This document shows positions 1-6,941 of a DNA stretch of 7,490 bases, piece by piece. Position numbers and translations under genes: made by a program. Each line of letters opens with the position of its first letter. Positions within the stretch are counted from its first letter, which is position 1. The notes beneath the pieces are model-generated. The model had not been told where the DNA came from, did not search any database, and saw nothing but the letters and a program-made list of their open reading frames with translations. This DNA is from Clostridia bacterium (GTDB taxonomy: Bacteria > Bacillota > Clostridia > Oscillospirales > CAG-272). The stretch spans positions 1-7,490 of the forward strand of contig JAFQNM010000164.1 of assembly GCA_017395885.1 (NCBI GenBank). Reading direction: 5' to 3'.

Positions 1-65
1 CCGGCTGGAGAGGCGATCACTACAAGCTTAAGGATATTAAGGTCTACGCTTGCGACAGATTCTGA
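1..65 (+). CDS. 3' end of an unidentified gene (partial)
   Basis: In frame 3 an open reading frame enters from the left edge and ends at a TGA at 63-65, giving 20 visible residues. They start with Gly-Trp-Arg-Gly-Asp-His-Tyr and finish with the segment DIKVYACDRF. The other two forward frames give less protein-like sequence, and a strong terminator hairpin begins 12 nt after the stop, as expected at the end of a transcript. The alternation of charged and beta-branched residues would suit a final beta strand, for example of a jelly-roll or other beta-sandwich domain in a secreted glycan-binding protein, but 20 residues cannot establish a family. The gene converges on the minus-strand glycan operon. 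That it is a real gene end is moderately supported; its function is unknown. Confidence 0.55.
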   Translation, partial: GWRGDHYKLKDIKVYACDRF

Positions 66-77
66 TAAACCGAATAT

Positions 78-108
78 AAAAAGAGGAGTGAAAATCACTC
101 CTCTTTTT
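78..108. terminator. Bidirectional Rho-independent terminator between convergent genes
   Basis: A perfect 14-bp inverted repeat (78-91 against 95-108) with a 3-nt AAA loop. The arms carry the core GAGGAGTGA / TCACTCCTC flanked by A and T runs. On the + strand the stem runs into six T residues (104-109), followed by G and TTTT. On the minus strand it runs into a shorter T run. It lies 12 nt after the stop of the left-edge gene and 10 nt beyond the stop of the minus-strand DUF4838 gene (119), so it can end transcription from both directions. Confidence 0.9.
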
Positions 109-118
109 TGTTTTACTT

Positions 119-2176
119 TTATACGTATGCCATGGGGTCTTTGGGCTCTCTGGGCTTATGATAGGTCTTCCAGCCTGTCCAGCTATAGGGGTCGCAGACC
201 TCATCGGTTTCGGGCACTGTTACACGGTAGACCATTTCGTGCTCTGCCATCCATGCGTGCATTTTCTTATAGCGCTGAGTATAGAGCGATCTTTCTTCCT
301 CTGTTCCGTTTTCAAAGTCGGATTCATAGGTTACTGCAAGTGCCTGCCAATATACGCAAGCGGCAAGGCGCTCCGTGTTTTCCAGCTCGCTTTCTGTTTC
401 GCACATGGAAAGCGCTGTATCGAGAAGCTCTATCATCTCCTCCGAATGCTCCTTAAGATAATCGAAATCAAGGGCATCAAAGGGGATATCGTAGTTATTG
501 CACCAGCAGGCATCTATAGCATCCGTTGCAGCCTCGTTTATATGGAGATATCGGCGGATTTGCTCGTATCCCTTGCCGTAGTAGTAATAAAGGAATTCAT
601 CAACGTATGCGTCGAACTCCTCCTCTGTCATATGAGGATCCCAGGTGCACCTTGAGAACATATACATTGTGAGAAGATCGAAGCTGTAGCCGTCGCCGAA
701 TGCTTCGGGATAGCCGTATTCGCCCTCGCAATATATTCCGTATATTCCCTTATCTGCGAGGAAGGAAAGATTTTCTCTCATATAATCAAGCATTGAGGGC
801 TGTGCAAAGCTCCAGGAATAGGAGCCGCAGTAGAGCCACACCCATACACGGTCGGAAAGCTCTGTCCACTTTGTCAGCCACTCCGAATCCCTGATATTAT
901 TGCTCCAATAGCCGTTGCCCTCTTCATAGCACTGACTGCCGTCGAAAAGGTGGTTATTGCATCCTGCCCAGCAGTACATGATCTCAATATTTTCGAGAGG
1001 CTCAACGGTTTTCGGGGGCTTTCTTGCAAGCCAATATGCCGTTGTCATAATATTAACGTCGCTGTACTTTTCAGCTACGGCCTCGGCAATCACGTTCACA
1101 AAGGTGAGCTGGGCGCCCATATAGGAGCCCTCGGCCTTTGTTATCTTATTACAGTTTCTGCAGGCGCAGCATCCGGGATTATCCATGGGTCCAACGATGA
1201 CGCGCTCGATCTCTCTGCCCTTTTCCTTGGTATTTTCGATCTTCTCAAACACGCCCTCAATAACCTCTGTGCGGATAGCAGCATTGGTATAGCAAATATA
1301 GGCATCATTGGGGCAATATGTATAATCGCCGATAGTATGAACGCTGCCTGTTTCTATTCCGCCACCGTACTTTGATGCTGCGATACCTGAGCTGCACTTT
1401 GTGCTGCTGTTTTTCCACTTTACTGCAGCTGTTGCAGACTCGGCACTTGCTGTTCTTGAGCCTCGGTCCACAATGGAGGGAACATATCTGAAATTTGCAC
1501 CATCAGCAATATTTACTATCTGATTTTTATATACGTATTCGCTCTTATCGTTGATAAACACGTAGCCGATGTATCTTTCGAGAAATTCATAGGTTGCGTA
1601 CATACAGCCGCGCTTTGTGCCGCCTGTTATATATACGTTGCCATCCTCAACACAAATATCAACGCCCTCATCACCGAGCTCCCCTGTAGTGTCAAGGGAA
1701 TATATAAACAAGGGCGTACTCCCCCTATTTTCGGCAATGGGAAGATAGGCTCCACATGCTCTTTCGATATACTTCTGTAGCTCCTTTGCGGAAAACTCAA
1801 CGTTATCGGTAGCATCCTCGGGAACAAAAATCTGATACTTTGAAATATCCGACCCTGCAATCAGGATCTTATCCACGTTTTTTCCGCTTTTTTTAACGAA
1901 ATCTCCGCTGACTCCCGCGAGGCCGGTCTTCATGAGATACGAATCTCTTGAATCAACAGATCCATCCAGAGTTATATCGGCAACGAGTGGATTATCGACC
2001 CGATGGGAGCCAACAACCACCATCTTGAGAAAATAGGAGTCCATTGCATTTACAACGCCGTCTCCGTTGATATCGCCCACAACAGAAGCTGTTTCGGATT
2101 CGGTTATCAGTGCGTTGCAGGGGACAGCGGTGAAAAGAAATGCCAGGAGGATAAATATTGATGCCGCTTTCTTCAT
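119..2176 (-). CDS. Secreted DUF4838 protein with N-terminal type I dockerin
   Basis: Predicted 685-aa exported protein. Residues 1-22 form a signal peptide (MKK, hydrophobic core ILLAFLF, likely cleavage after CNA). C20 is not in a good lipobox, so ordinary signal peptidase I processing is more likely. Residues 33-87 hold two dockerin-like EF-hand repeats: the first calcium loop is canonical (D35, N37, D39, N43, D46); the second (D67, T69, D71, D75, D78) has Thr in place of Asn. From about 105 to 225 there is a beta-rich region like the N-terminal domain of GH67 alpha-glucuronidases (KELQKYIERACGAYLPI). A DUF4838 region follows, with the family's Cys cluster after an Asp-Asn (D332 N333, C336, C337, C339, C342), an IYCEGEYG segment (480-487) and a YYYGKGYEQIRRYL segment. 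The family resembles glycoside hydrolases, but its activity is not established, so no substrate is assigned. ATG 2176 is preferred to the in-frame TTG at 2212, because the TTG overlaps the upstream gene and would put 12 charged residues before the signal peptide. An AGGT lies 6 nt before the ATG. It is the last gene of the operon. Confidence 0.88.
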   Translation of the reverse strand: MKKAASIFILLAFLFTAVPCNALITESETASVVGDINGDGVVNAMDSYFLKMVVVGSHRVDNPLVADITLDGSVDSRDSYLMKTGLAGVSGDFVKKSGKNVDKILIAGSDISKYQIFVPEDATDNVEFSAKELQKYIERACGAYLPIAENRGSTPLFIYSLDTTGELGDEGVDICVEDGNVYITGGTKRGCMYATYEFLERYIGYVFINDKSEYVYKNQIVNIADGANFRYVPSIVDRGSRTASAESATAAVKWKNSSTKCSSGIAASKYGGGIETGSVHTIGDYTYCPNDAYICYTNAAIRTEVIEGVFEKIENTKEKGREIERVIVGPMDNPGCCACRNCNKITKAEGSYMGAQLTFVNVIAEAVAEKYSDVNIMTTAYWLARKPPKTVEPLENIEIMYCWAGCNNHLFDGSQCYEEGNGYWSNNIRDSEWLTKWTELSDRVWVWLYCGSYSWSFAQPSMLDYMRENLSFLADKGIYGIYCEGEYGYPEAFGDGYSFDLLTMYMFSRCTWDPHMTEEEFDAYVDEFLYYYYGKGYEQIRRYLHINEAATDAIDACWCNNYDIPFDALDFDYLKEHSEEMIELLDTALSMCETESELENTERLAACVYWQALAVTYESDFENGTEEERSLYTQRYKKMHAWMAEHEMVYRVTVPETDEVCDPYSWTGWKTYHKPREPKDPMAYV

Positions 2177-2195
2177 AATACTACCTGCCCTTTTC

Positions 2196-4367
2196 TTACT
2201 GAATTTTATCAAATATCAGCATTTCTGAAATATGCTCGCGCTTATTGCAGAAATGAACACCGAAATTCATAAGATATTCGCCGTAGTAGGTCTTATCGCC
2301 GCATTTGTACTGACTGTCGGGATCAAGAGCCATCATTTTGATATACTGATCGGGGCCGTTGAAAAGGCCGCGCTGGCTGTCGATACAAAGAATCACTCTG
2401 CTCTCATCCTCGGAGATAAACTGCAACACCGACATATCTGTCTCAAAGGGAGATACGAGACGGTACAGGTCACCATTATGGAACACGCCCTCAAGCTCTC
2501 TGTATTTCTTTACCGTTTCTCTCGACATTTCAATCTCCTCCTCGGTACAGTTACCGATATTGAGCTCAAATCCGAGCTGACCCGGCATTGCCACGTTACA
2601 ACGCATCTTGAAGGGAGTGATTCTTCCCTGTGTATGATTGGGACAAACGGAGATGTGGGCGCTCATTGATGAGTAGGGATACACAATGCTTGTGCCATAC
2701 TGTATACGGAGGCGGTCAACAGCATCACTGTTATCACTTGTCCACACCTGAGGCATATAATAGAGCATTCCGGGATCAAAGCGTCCGCCGCCGGAGGCAC
2801 AGCTCTCAAAGAGCACATTGGGATATCTGGACGTCAGCGTTTCAAGCACGTGATAAAGTCCCAATATGTATCGGTGATACACCTCCCCCTGCTTCTCTGC
2901 AGGCAAAGCTGAGCTACCCACCTCGCACATATATCTGTTCATATCCCACTTGACGTATTCTATATTGGCTCTATCCAATATGGAGCTGATGGAATCTATT
3001 ATGTAATCGCAAACTTCCTTACGGGAAAAATCAAGGGTTATCTGATTCCTTGTTGGCGTTGTTGCTCTGCCGGGAGTGTGAAGTGCCCAATCGGGATGAT
3101 TTCTGAACAGCTCAGAATCCATATTAACCATCTCCGGCTCAAACCAGAGACCAAATTTGAGGCCCAGCTTATTTACCTCATCTGCAAGCCAGCCAAGACC
3201 TGAGGGAAGCCTGTCGGGATTCTCCCACCAGTCACCGAGACCGGCCTTATCTGTAGTTCTCGTTGAGAACCATCCGTCATCCAGCACCATAGTATCAACA
3301 CCGATCTTTTTTGCATCCCTTGCAAGCTGAACGATGGTATTCTCATCAAAGCTGAAATAAGTTGTTTCCCAGCTGTTGAGAACGATGCTTCTGGGAATAT
3401 CACGGTATTTTCCTCTACAAAGTCGGGTCCTGTACAGCTTATGATATACCCTGGACATGCCTCCAAGGCCCTCTGCAGAATATACAAGCACTGCCTCAGG
3501 AGTCTGGAAGCTTTCGCCACTTTCAAGAACAAAGCTGAAATTTTGAGGATTTATACCAATATAGGCACGCGCCGAATTAAAGGGACTGAGCTCTGCTCCC
3601 GCAGAAAAGTTGCCGCTATAGACAAGGCTCATTCCGTAAACGTTACCACGGTTTTCCGTTGCTTCCTTATCACAAACAGCAATAAAGGGATTATGCACAG
3701 CACCGGAGCAGCCGTTTCTGCTCTCAATGCTCTGGTTTCCGGGAACGATTCCTCTTCTCGTTATGCTTCGCTCTCTTACCCACGCTCCGTCCAAATGGAT
3801 CAGATCTGCATTCTCGGTGCCTATAAGATCTACAGATGCCGAAAACGCTCTGTTTATCCTTGCACACTCGCCCATATTTACTATCCTTGCGCTTCTGGCA
3901 ATGGCATCAAGCTCCTCAAAAACAGAATAGCTGAGGTAAACGTGAAGATCTCTGAGGCTATCCTTGAGGTGGATAATGAGAGTTTCCGTTTTATCGCCCT
4001 CCTCCGCATAGGTGGCAGGAAGGCCGCAAAGCGCCGGCTTTCCGTTGACTGTTTCGTGATCCACGTATTCCAGTCGTGTATAGGTGCTTCCATCTCCGTA
4101 TTCAGCCTCAAGTGCAGGCACACGAAGGTCTGCCGAGCCAAATGTTGAATACTCAAGGGGAAGCATATCTGTTGAGAATCTGCCAAAATCCAGCGGTGCC
4201 AGAGGGCGGAACTCCATATCGTTTATCCAATCGGGAGAAAGCTCATGTTTCAGCCTTTTTCCCCAATATGCATGAAGAAGCGCCTTATCCTCCAGTATCG
4301 CCATAGCATAAGTGGTCTTTTTTGTATGAAGATAAAATACCTTATTATTACTGTCAAATACTATCAC
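2196..4367 (-). CDS. GH36 alpha-galactosidase, cytoplasmic
   Basis: A 723-aa protein that removes terminal alpha-1,6-linked galactose from melibiose, raffinose-type oligosaccharides or galactomannan fragments. The length matches the ~730-aa bacterial GH36 enzymes of the AgaA/MelA type. It has an N-terminal beta-supersandwich (about 1-310), a catalytic TIM barrel (about 325-650) and a small C-terminal beta domain. Visible hallmarks are VLDDGWF (361-367), LWFEPEMV (407-414), KWDMNR with predicted nucleophile D475, ESCASGGGRFD (521-531), and SDNSD (544-548) with predicted acid/base D545. The roles of D475 and D545 follow from alignment by eye with AgaA-type enzymes. There is no signal peptide, so the substrate must be imported. 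The start is GTG, supported by GGAGG (4373-4377) 5 nt upstream. The gene lies 26 nt after the phosphodiester glycosidase gene and 19 nt before the DUF4838 start, consistent with one transcript. No frameshift or missing motif is seen. The exact substrate cannot be read from the sequence, and the symbol (agaA, melA or rafA) is left open. Confidence 0.95.
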   Translation of the reverse strand: MIVFDSNNKVFYLHTKKTTYAMAILEDKALLHAYWGKRLKHELSPDWINDMEFRPLAPLDFGRFSTDMLPLEYSTFGSADLRVPALEAEYGDGSTYTRLEYVDHETVNGKPALCGLPATYAEEGDKTETLIIHLKDSLRDLHVYLSYSVFEELDAIARSARIVNMGECARINRAFSASVDLIGTENADLIHLDGAWVRERSITRRGIVPGNQSIESRNGCSGAVHNPFIAVCDKEATENRGNVYGMSLVYSGNFSAGAELSPFNSARAYIGINPQNFSFVLESGESFQTPEAVLVYSAEGLGGMSRVYHKLYRTRLCRGKYRDIPRSIVLNSWETTYFSFDENTIVQLARDAKKIGVDTMVLDDGWFSTRTTDKAGLGDWWENPDRLPSGLGWLADEVNKLGLKFGLWFEPEMVNMDSELFRNHPDWALHTPGRATTPTRNQITLDFSRKEVCDYIIDSISSILDRANIEYVKWDMNRYMCEVGSSALPAEKQGEVYHRYILGLYHVLETLTSRYPNVLFESCASGGGRFDPGMLYYMPQVWTSDNSDAVDRLRIQYGTSIVYPYSSMSAHISVCPNHTQGRITPFKMRCNVAMPGQLGFELNIGNCTEEEIEMSRETVKKYRELEGVFHNGDLYRLVSPFETDMSVLQFISEDESRVILCIDSQRGLFNGPDQYIKMMALDPDSQYKCGDKTYYGEYLMNFGVHFCNKREHISEMLIFDKIQ

Positions 4368-4372
4368 AGCAA

Positions 4373-4377
4373 CCTCC
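4373..4377 (-). promoter_or_regulatory. Ribosome binding site supporting the GTG start of the alpha-galactosidase
   Basis: On the minus strand GGAGG lies 5 nt before a GTG codon at 4367. No in-frame ATG near this position has a comparable site, so this site decides the start. Confidence 0.75.
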
Positions 4378-4393
4378 GTTAGGCAATTGACTA

Positions 4394-5596
4394 TTATTTT
4401 TCGGCATCCGCCTTAGATCTCACGAGAAACGCATTGGGAAGTATTCTTCCAAGATCGGGATGGAGAGAGCAATTCTTATTGAGGACCTTGCCGTTATAGG
4501 CCAGGGCCGTTGTTGCTCCTCCGTCACAGCTGGAGGCATTGATAACCCCGTATTTCAGCAGCTCCTCCGCCATATCGTCCACTGTGCATCCGATAGAATG
4601 GGTTATATCTCTGCCATCTATTACGAGGAAAACGATCACTCCGTCCTCCCTCTGTCCTACGGCAGTTCTTGGCTGGATTCCGTATCCCGATGAGCCGGAG
4701 ACCTGCTTTTCTCCGTTTGCTATGAGCACGGGAGAAAACTGCATTCCGTCTCTTATATTACCGTACTGCTCCCAGTTTCTTATATTACCTACAACAAGCT
4801 TATTCTCCGTGGTGAGGACGATGCTGCCGTAATACCATGCATACTCACCCCAGTAGCGGCCCTCGGAAAGTGACATTCCCACGACCTCGCCGCCGTTACC
4901 GTTTTCGTTTGGATCCTGAAAGCCGCTGGCGTTTACTCCGGCAACGGCACCGTAATGATCCATCATTTCAAGAATTCTCATACCCACGTTTCCGGGATAT
5001 TTGGTCATTCCGATATACACTCTCGACGGATCGTCCACAAGCATTATCTGCCCCTTATAAGATGGGCCGATTATCTCGGAGACCACAAGGCCCTCCTCAA
5101 TATCGTTTATGATCACTGTGTTACCTGCATAATCCTTATCTCCAACGGTCAACTCTCTCTGACCGAGTATATCATCAGGCCTATCCTCAGGGTCAGGCTG
5201 AATATCGGGAGTATCCTCATAGCCTGCGCTTCCATCCAGGATTATCAGTGCATCATAGCCGCCAACAACATCATCTGTAGAGTTTCGGTTGCCTACCACC
5301 TCATCTATAACGTACTCGGGGAAAAACCACTCTGCGAGCCACAGATGGCTCTTGGTCGTCATTGCCGTTTCTATCCAGATGCTTCTCCAATAGGATATGA
5401 ACGGATCGGGAGAATAGACTATATATGCATATACCGAGCTGAATCCTATGAACAGCGCCATAAGCACCGTCAAGGCACTGACCCACGCCCGCATTCTTTT
5501 TTCCTTTTTGCTTCTCGGCGGGATATGCTTTCTGCCAATGGCTATTGCATCTTCCTCGCCGCCCGGAGTATAGCTCTCCGGCGTATTCCTTTTCAT
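4394..5596 (-). CDS. Membrane-anchored phosphodiester glycosidase (NAGPA/DUF2233 family)
   Basis: A 400-aa protein. Residues 1-35 are charged and cytoplasmic (ending PPRSKKEKRMR). About 37-61 form one transmembrane helix (WVSALTVLMALFIGFSSVYAY), so the rest should lie outside the cell. An acidic, Pro-rich linker (about 126-145, YEDTPDIQPDPEDRPDD) precedes the catalytic domain, about 165-393. Family hallmarks are YKGQIMLVDDPSRV (180-193), GVNASGF (220-226), the Gly/Asn-rich segment DPNENGNGGEVVGM, PRTAVGQREDGVIVFLVIDGR (start 309), the SSCDGGATT motif (355-363; usually LDGGxS/T in relatives) and LPNAFLV near the end. The human relative removes GlcNAc from GlcNAc-phospho-mannose; bacterial members are thought to act on sugar phosphodiesters such as wall or exopolysaccharide phosphates, but the substrate here is unknown. 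ATG 5596 is preceded by AGGTG at 10 nt spacing. It is the first gene of the three-gene minus-strand operon. Confidence 0.88.
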   Translation of the reverse strand: MKRNTPESYTPGGEEDAIAIGRKHIPPRSKKEKRMRAWVSALTVLMALFIGFSSVYAYIVYSPDPFISYWRSIWIETAMTTKSHLWLAEWFFPEYVIDEVVGNRNSTDDVVGGYDALIILDGSAGYEDTPDIQPDPEDRPDDILGQRELTVGDKDYAGNTVIINDIEEGLVVSEIIGPSYKGQIMLVDDPSRVYIGMTKYPGNVGMRILEMMDHYGAVAGVNASGFQDPNENGNGGEVVGMSLSEGRYWGEYAWYYGSIVLTTENKLVVGNIRNWEQYGNIRDGMQFSPVLIANGEKQVSGSSGYGIQPRTAVGQREDGVIVFLVIDGRDITHSIGCTVDDMAEELLKYGVINASSCDGGATTALAYNGKVLNKNCSLHPDLGRILPNAFLVRSKADAEK

Positions 5597-5717
5597 TTTC
5601 TGACCACACCTTTCCTCACATATGTGCCAAAAGGCCTGCCTGCCGGCCTATCCGTCAAAAGCACAAGCAAGGCTCTGCACAATCGCACTTTTCGGCTGCG
5701 ACGTGCTACCTCGTATA

Positions 5718-5746
5718 ATTTTATCACACACAATATGTAAAGTCAA
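5718..5746 (-). promoter_or_regulatory. Sigma-A promoter of the three-gene glycan operon
   Basis: On the minus strand, TTGACT (5746-5741) and TAAAAT (5723-5718) are separated by exactly 17 nt. Each differs from consensus at one position. Transcription should start near 5711, giving a leader of about 115 nt before the ATG at 5596. The position and orientation fit the phosphodiester glycosidase, alpha-galactosidase and DUF4838 genes as one transcript that ends at the 78-108 hairpin. Confidence 0.75.
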
Positions 5747-5764
5747 TAATCTGCCATATGTAAA
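5733..5764. repeat. Direct repeat around the -35 box (candidate operator)
   Basis: The 9-mer ATATGTAAA occurs at 5733-5741 and again at 5756-5764, starts 23 bp apart (minus-strand reading TTTACATAT). The distal copy lies just upstream of the -35 box of the minus-strand promoter; the proximal copy touches the -35 and runs into the spacer. The position suits a regulator that binds tandem half-sites on one face of the helix. This is an inference: AT-rich DNA makes such repeats easier to find by chance. Confidence 0.4.
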
Positions 5765-5812
5765 CTTTTTCGATTATTTCGTCCTTTGTGACATTATATT
5801 CAAATGTTGCTA

Positions 5813-5841
5813 TTGCAATTTTGATTTATTTGTGTTATTAT
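5813..5841 (+). promoter_or_regulatory. Probable promoter of gpsA
   Basis: TTGCAA (5813-5818) and TATTAT (5836-5841) are separated by 17 nt. A TG at 5833-5834, one base before the -10, makes an extended -10 that would compensate for the weaker -35 (4 of 6 matches). TATCAT at 5841-5846 is an overlapping alternative -10. Transcription would start near 5848, about 60 nt before the gpsA ATG. Confidence 0.55.
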
Positions 5842-5865
5842 ATCATAGAACTGTTGTAACTAATT

Positions 5866-5879
5866 CAGGCCGATGCCTG
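5866..5879 (+). promoter_or_regulatory. Small inverted repeat in the gpsA leader
   Basis: CAGGC (5866-5870) and GCCTG (5875-5879) are perfect complements around a CGAT tetranucleotide. It lies downstream of the predicted gpsA start site, so it could be a small RNA hairpin or a protein-binding palindrome. No T run follows, so it is not a terminator. Confidence 0.35.
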
Positions 5880-5885
5880 CTAAAT

Positions 5886-5902
5886 ACTGACAAAGGATCA
5901 GT
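5886..5902 (+). promoter_or_regulatory. gpsA ribosome binding site inside a short hairpin
   Basis: AAAGGA (5892-5897) is the only Shine-Dalgarno-like stretch before the gpsA ATG and is 11 nt from it, a long spacing. It sits in the loop between ACTGA (5886-5890) and TCAGT (5898-5902), a perfect 5-bp inverted repeat. Folding would leave the site single-stranded in the loop and shorten its effective distance to the ATG. That consequence is inferred. Confidence 0.45.
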
Positions 5903-5908
5903 GTAGAT

Positions 5909-6916
5909 ATGAAAATCTCTATACTCGGAGGAGGCACCTGGGGCATTGCCCTTGCCAAGCTCCTCTCTGAAAACGGAAACGATGTTACCGTATGGTCAGC
6001 CCTGCCGGAGGAGATCGATGCACTAAGCTCTACCGGTATGCACAAAAATCTGCCCGGCATCACACTTCCGAAGGCTCTTAAATATACAAAGGATATTTCC
6101 GAGGCCGTTTCCGGCTGTGACTATATCATTTTTGCAGTTGCATCCGCCTTTATCAGAGCAACGGCAAGAGTTGCTGCTCCCTTTATCAGGGAGGATCACA
6201 TCATAATTGACGTTGCAAAGGGCATGGAGCCCGTTACTCTCTTTACCATGACCGAGGTCATTGAGGATGAGCTGATAAAATGCGGAGTATCACACCCGCT
6301 GAAGCTTGTTGCTCTCTCAGGTCCCACCCACGCCGAGGAGGTTGCAAGAGATCTTCCTACCTCCATAGTTTCTGCCTGCACAGACGAAGAAACGGCAGAA
6401 AAGGTGGCTCACCTCTTTATGAACTCCTGCATGAGAGTTTATACAAACACAGATATAAAGGGCGTTGAGCTTTGCGGTGCATTTAAAAACATCGTTGCTC
6501 TCGCAGCAGGTATTTCCCGCGGTATGGGCTACGGCGATAATACCGCTGCCATGCTTATCACCCGCGGAATTGCGGAAATGACCAGAATGGGACTGGCTCT
6601 CGGCTGCAAGAGGAGAACATTCTCCGGTCTTGCCGGAATTGGTGACCTTATCGTTACCTGCACCTCACGCCACAGCCGTAACAACACCTGCGGACAGTAT
6701 ATTGGCGAGGGACTTTCCTATGAGGAGGCCTCTAAAAAGGTGGGAATGGTCGTTGAAGGCTATTATGCTCTGGATGCCGCTACCGCTCTCTGCCAAAAGC
6801 ACTCTATAGATATGCCCATAATCTTCGCGGTCTACGATATCGTTAAAAACAACGTCCGCCCCGAAGATGCGATCCGCTCGCTCATGGCAAGATCCATGAA
6901 AAGTGAGCTCGACTGA
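5909..6916 (+). CDS. gpsA: Glycerol-3-phosphate dehydrogenase [NAD(P)+]
   Basis: A 335-aa cytoplasmic enzyme that reduces dihydroxyacetone phosphate to sn-glycerol 3-phosphate with NAD(P)H, supplying the backbone of phospholipids and glycerol-phosphate polymers. The length is typical for GpsA. The N-terminal Rossmann domain shows GGGTWGIALA (7-16), then a V/A-rich strand (DYIIFAVASA), the AKG motif (103-105) and SGPTHAEEVAR (137-147; usually SGPSFA in relatives). The C-terminal helical domain shows ELCGAFKNIVALAAGI with catalytic K193, GLAGIGDLIVTCTS (240-253) with D246, SRNN (256-259) and VVEGYYA (281-287). All key residues are present. It is transcribed divergently from the glycan operon and lies 40 nt before a solute-binding lipoprotein gene on the same strand, with no terminator between them, so co-transcription is possible. 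It is probably a housekeeping gene. Confidence 0.96.
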   Translation: MKISILGGGTWGIALAKLLSENGNDVTVWSALPEEIDALSSTGMHKNLPGITLPKALKYTKDISEAVSGCDYIIFAVASAFIRATARVAAPFIREDHIIIDVAKGMEPVTLFTMTEVIEDELIKCGVSHPLKLVALSGPTHAEEVARDLPTSIVSACTDEETAEKVAHLFMNSCMRVYTNTDIKGVELCGAFKNIVALAAGISRGMGYGDNTAAMLITRGIAEMTRMGLALGCKRRTFSGLAGIGDLIVTCTSRHSRNNTCGQYIGEGLSYEEASKKVGMVVEGYYALDAATALCQKHSIDMPIIFAVYDIVKNNVRPEDAIRSLMARSMKSELD

Positions 6917-6941
6917 TTTTGTTTTTTAAAAAATTTTATAT

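Larger units (their letters stand above)
5597..5908. other. Divergent intergenic regulatory region
   Basis: 312 nt between the start of the minus-strand glycan operon and gpsA. The half next to the operon (5597-5715) is its predicted 5' leader and is fairly GC-rich. It holds a perfect 10-bp palindrome CACATATGTG (5617-5626) next to the ribosome binding site and a GC-rich tract GGCCTGCCTGCCGGCC (5633-5648). The middle and right (5715-5850) are strongly AT-rich and contain both promoters and a direct repeat. The last 45 nt before gpsA contain two short inverted repeats. An ORF of 94 codons (5622-5906, +) crosses the region but has no ribosome binding site and an improbable Cys/Phe/Leu-rich composition, so it is not called a gene. 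No known riboswitch class was recognised. Confidence 0.8.

Noticed and set aside
119..2176. Assigning the DUF4838 protein as an alpha-glucuronidase
   Set aside because: The N-terminal part resembles the GH67 N-terminal domain, but I do not see the full GH67 catalytic architecture, and the activity of DUF4838 proteins is not established.
2177..2212. An upstream TTG start that would lengthen the DUF4838 protein by 12 residues
   Set aside because: It overlaps the end of the alpha-galactosidase gene and would bury the signal peptide behind a charged extension. The ATG at 2176 has an AGGT at good spacing.
3441..4148. A 235-codon ORF antisense to the alpha-galactosidase
   Set aside because: It lies wholly inside a well-supported GH36 gene, and its translation looks like an antisense artefact.
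4955..5740. A 261-codon ORF antisense to the phosphodiester glycosidase
   Set aside because: It is a shadow of a gene with clear family motifs on the other strand. Its translation shows no recognisable domain and it has no convincing ribosome binding site.
5622..5906. A 94-codon + strand ORF filling the divergent intergenic region up to gpsA
   Set aside because: There is no ribosome binding site before its ATG, the composition is Cys/Phe/Leu-rich and not protein-like, and it overlaps both predicted promoters and their repeats.
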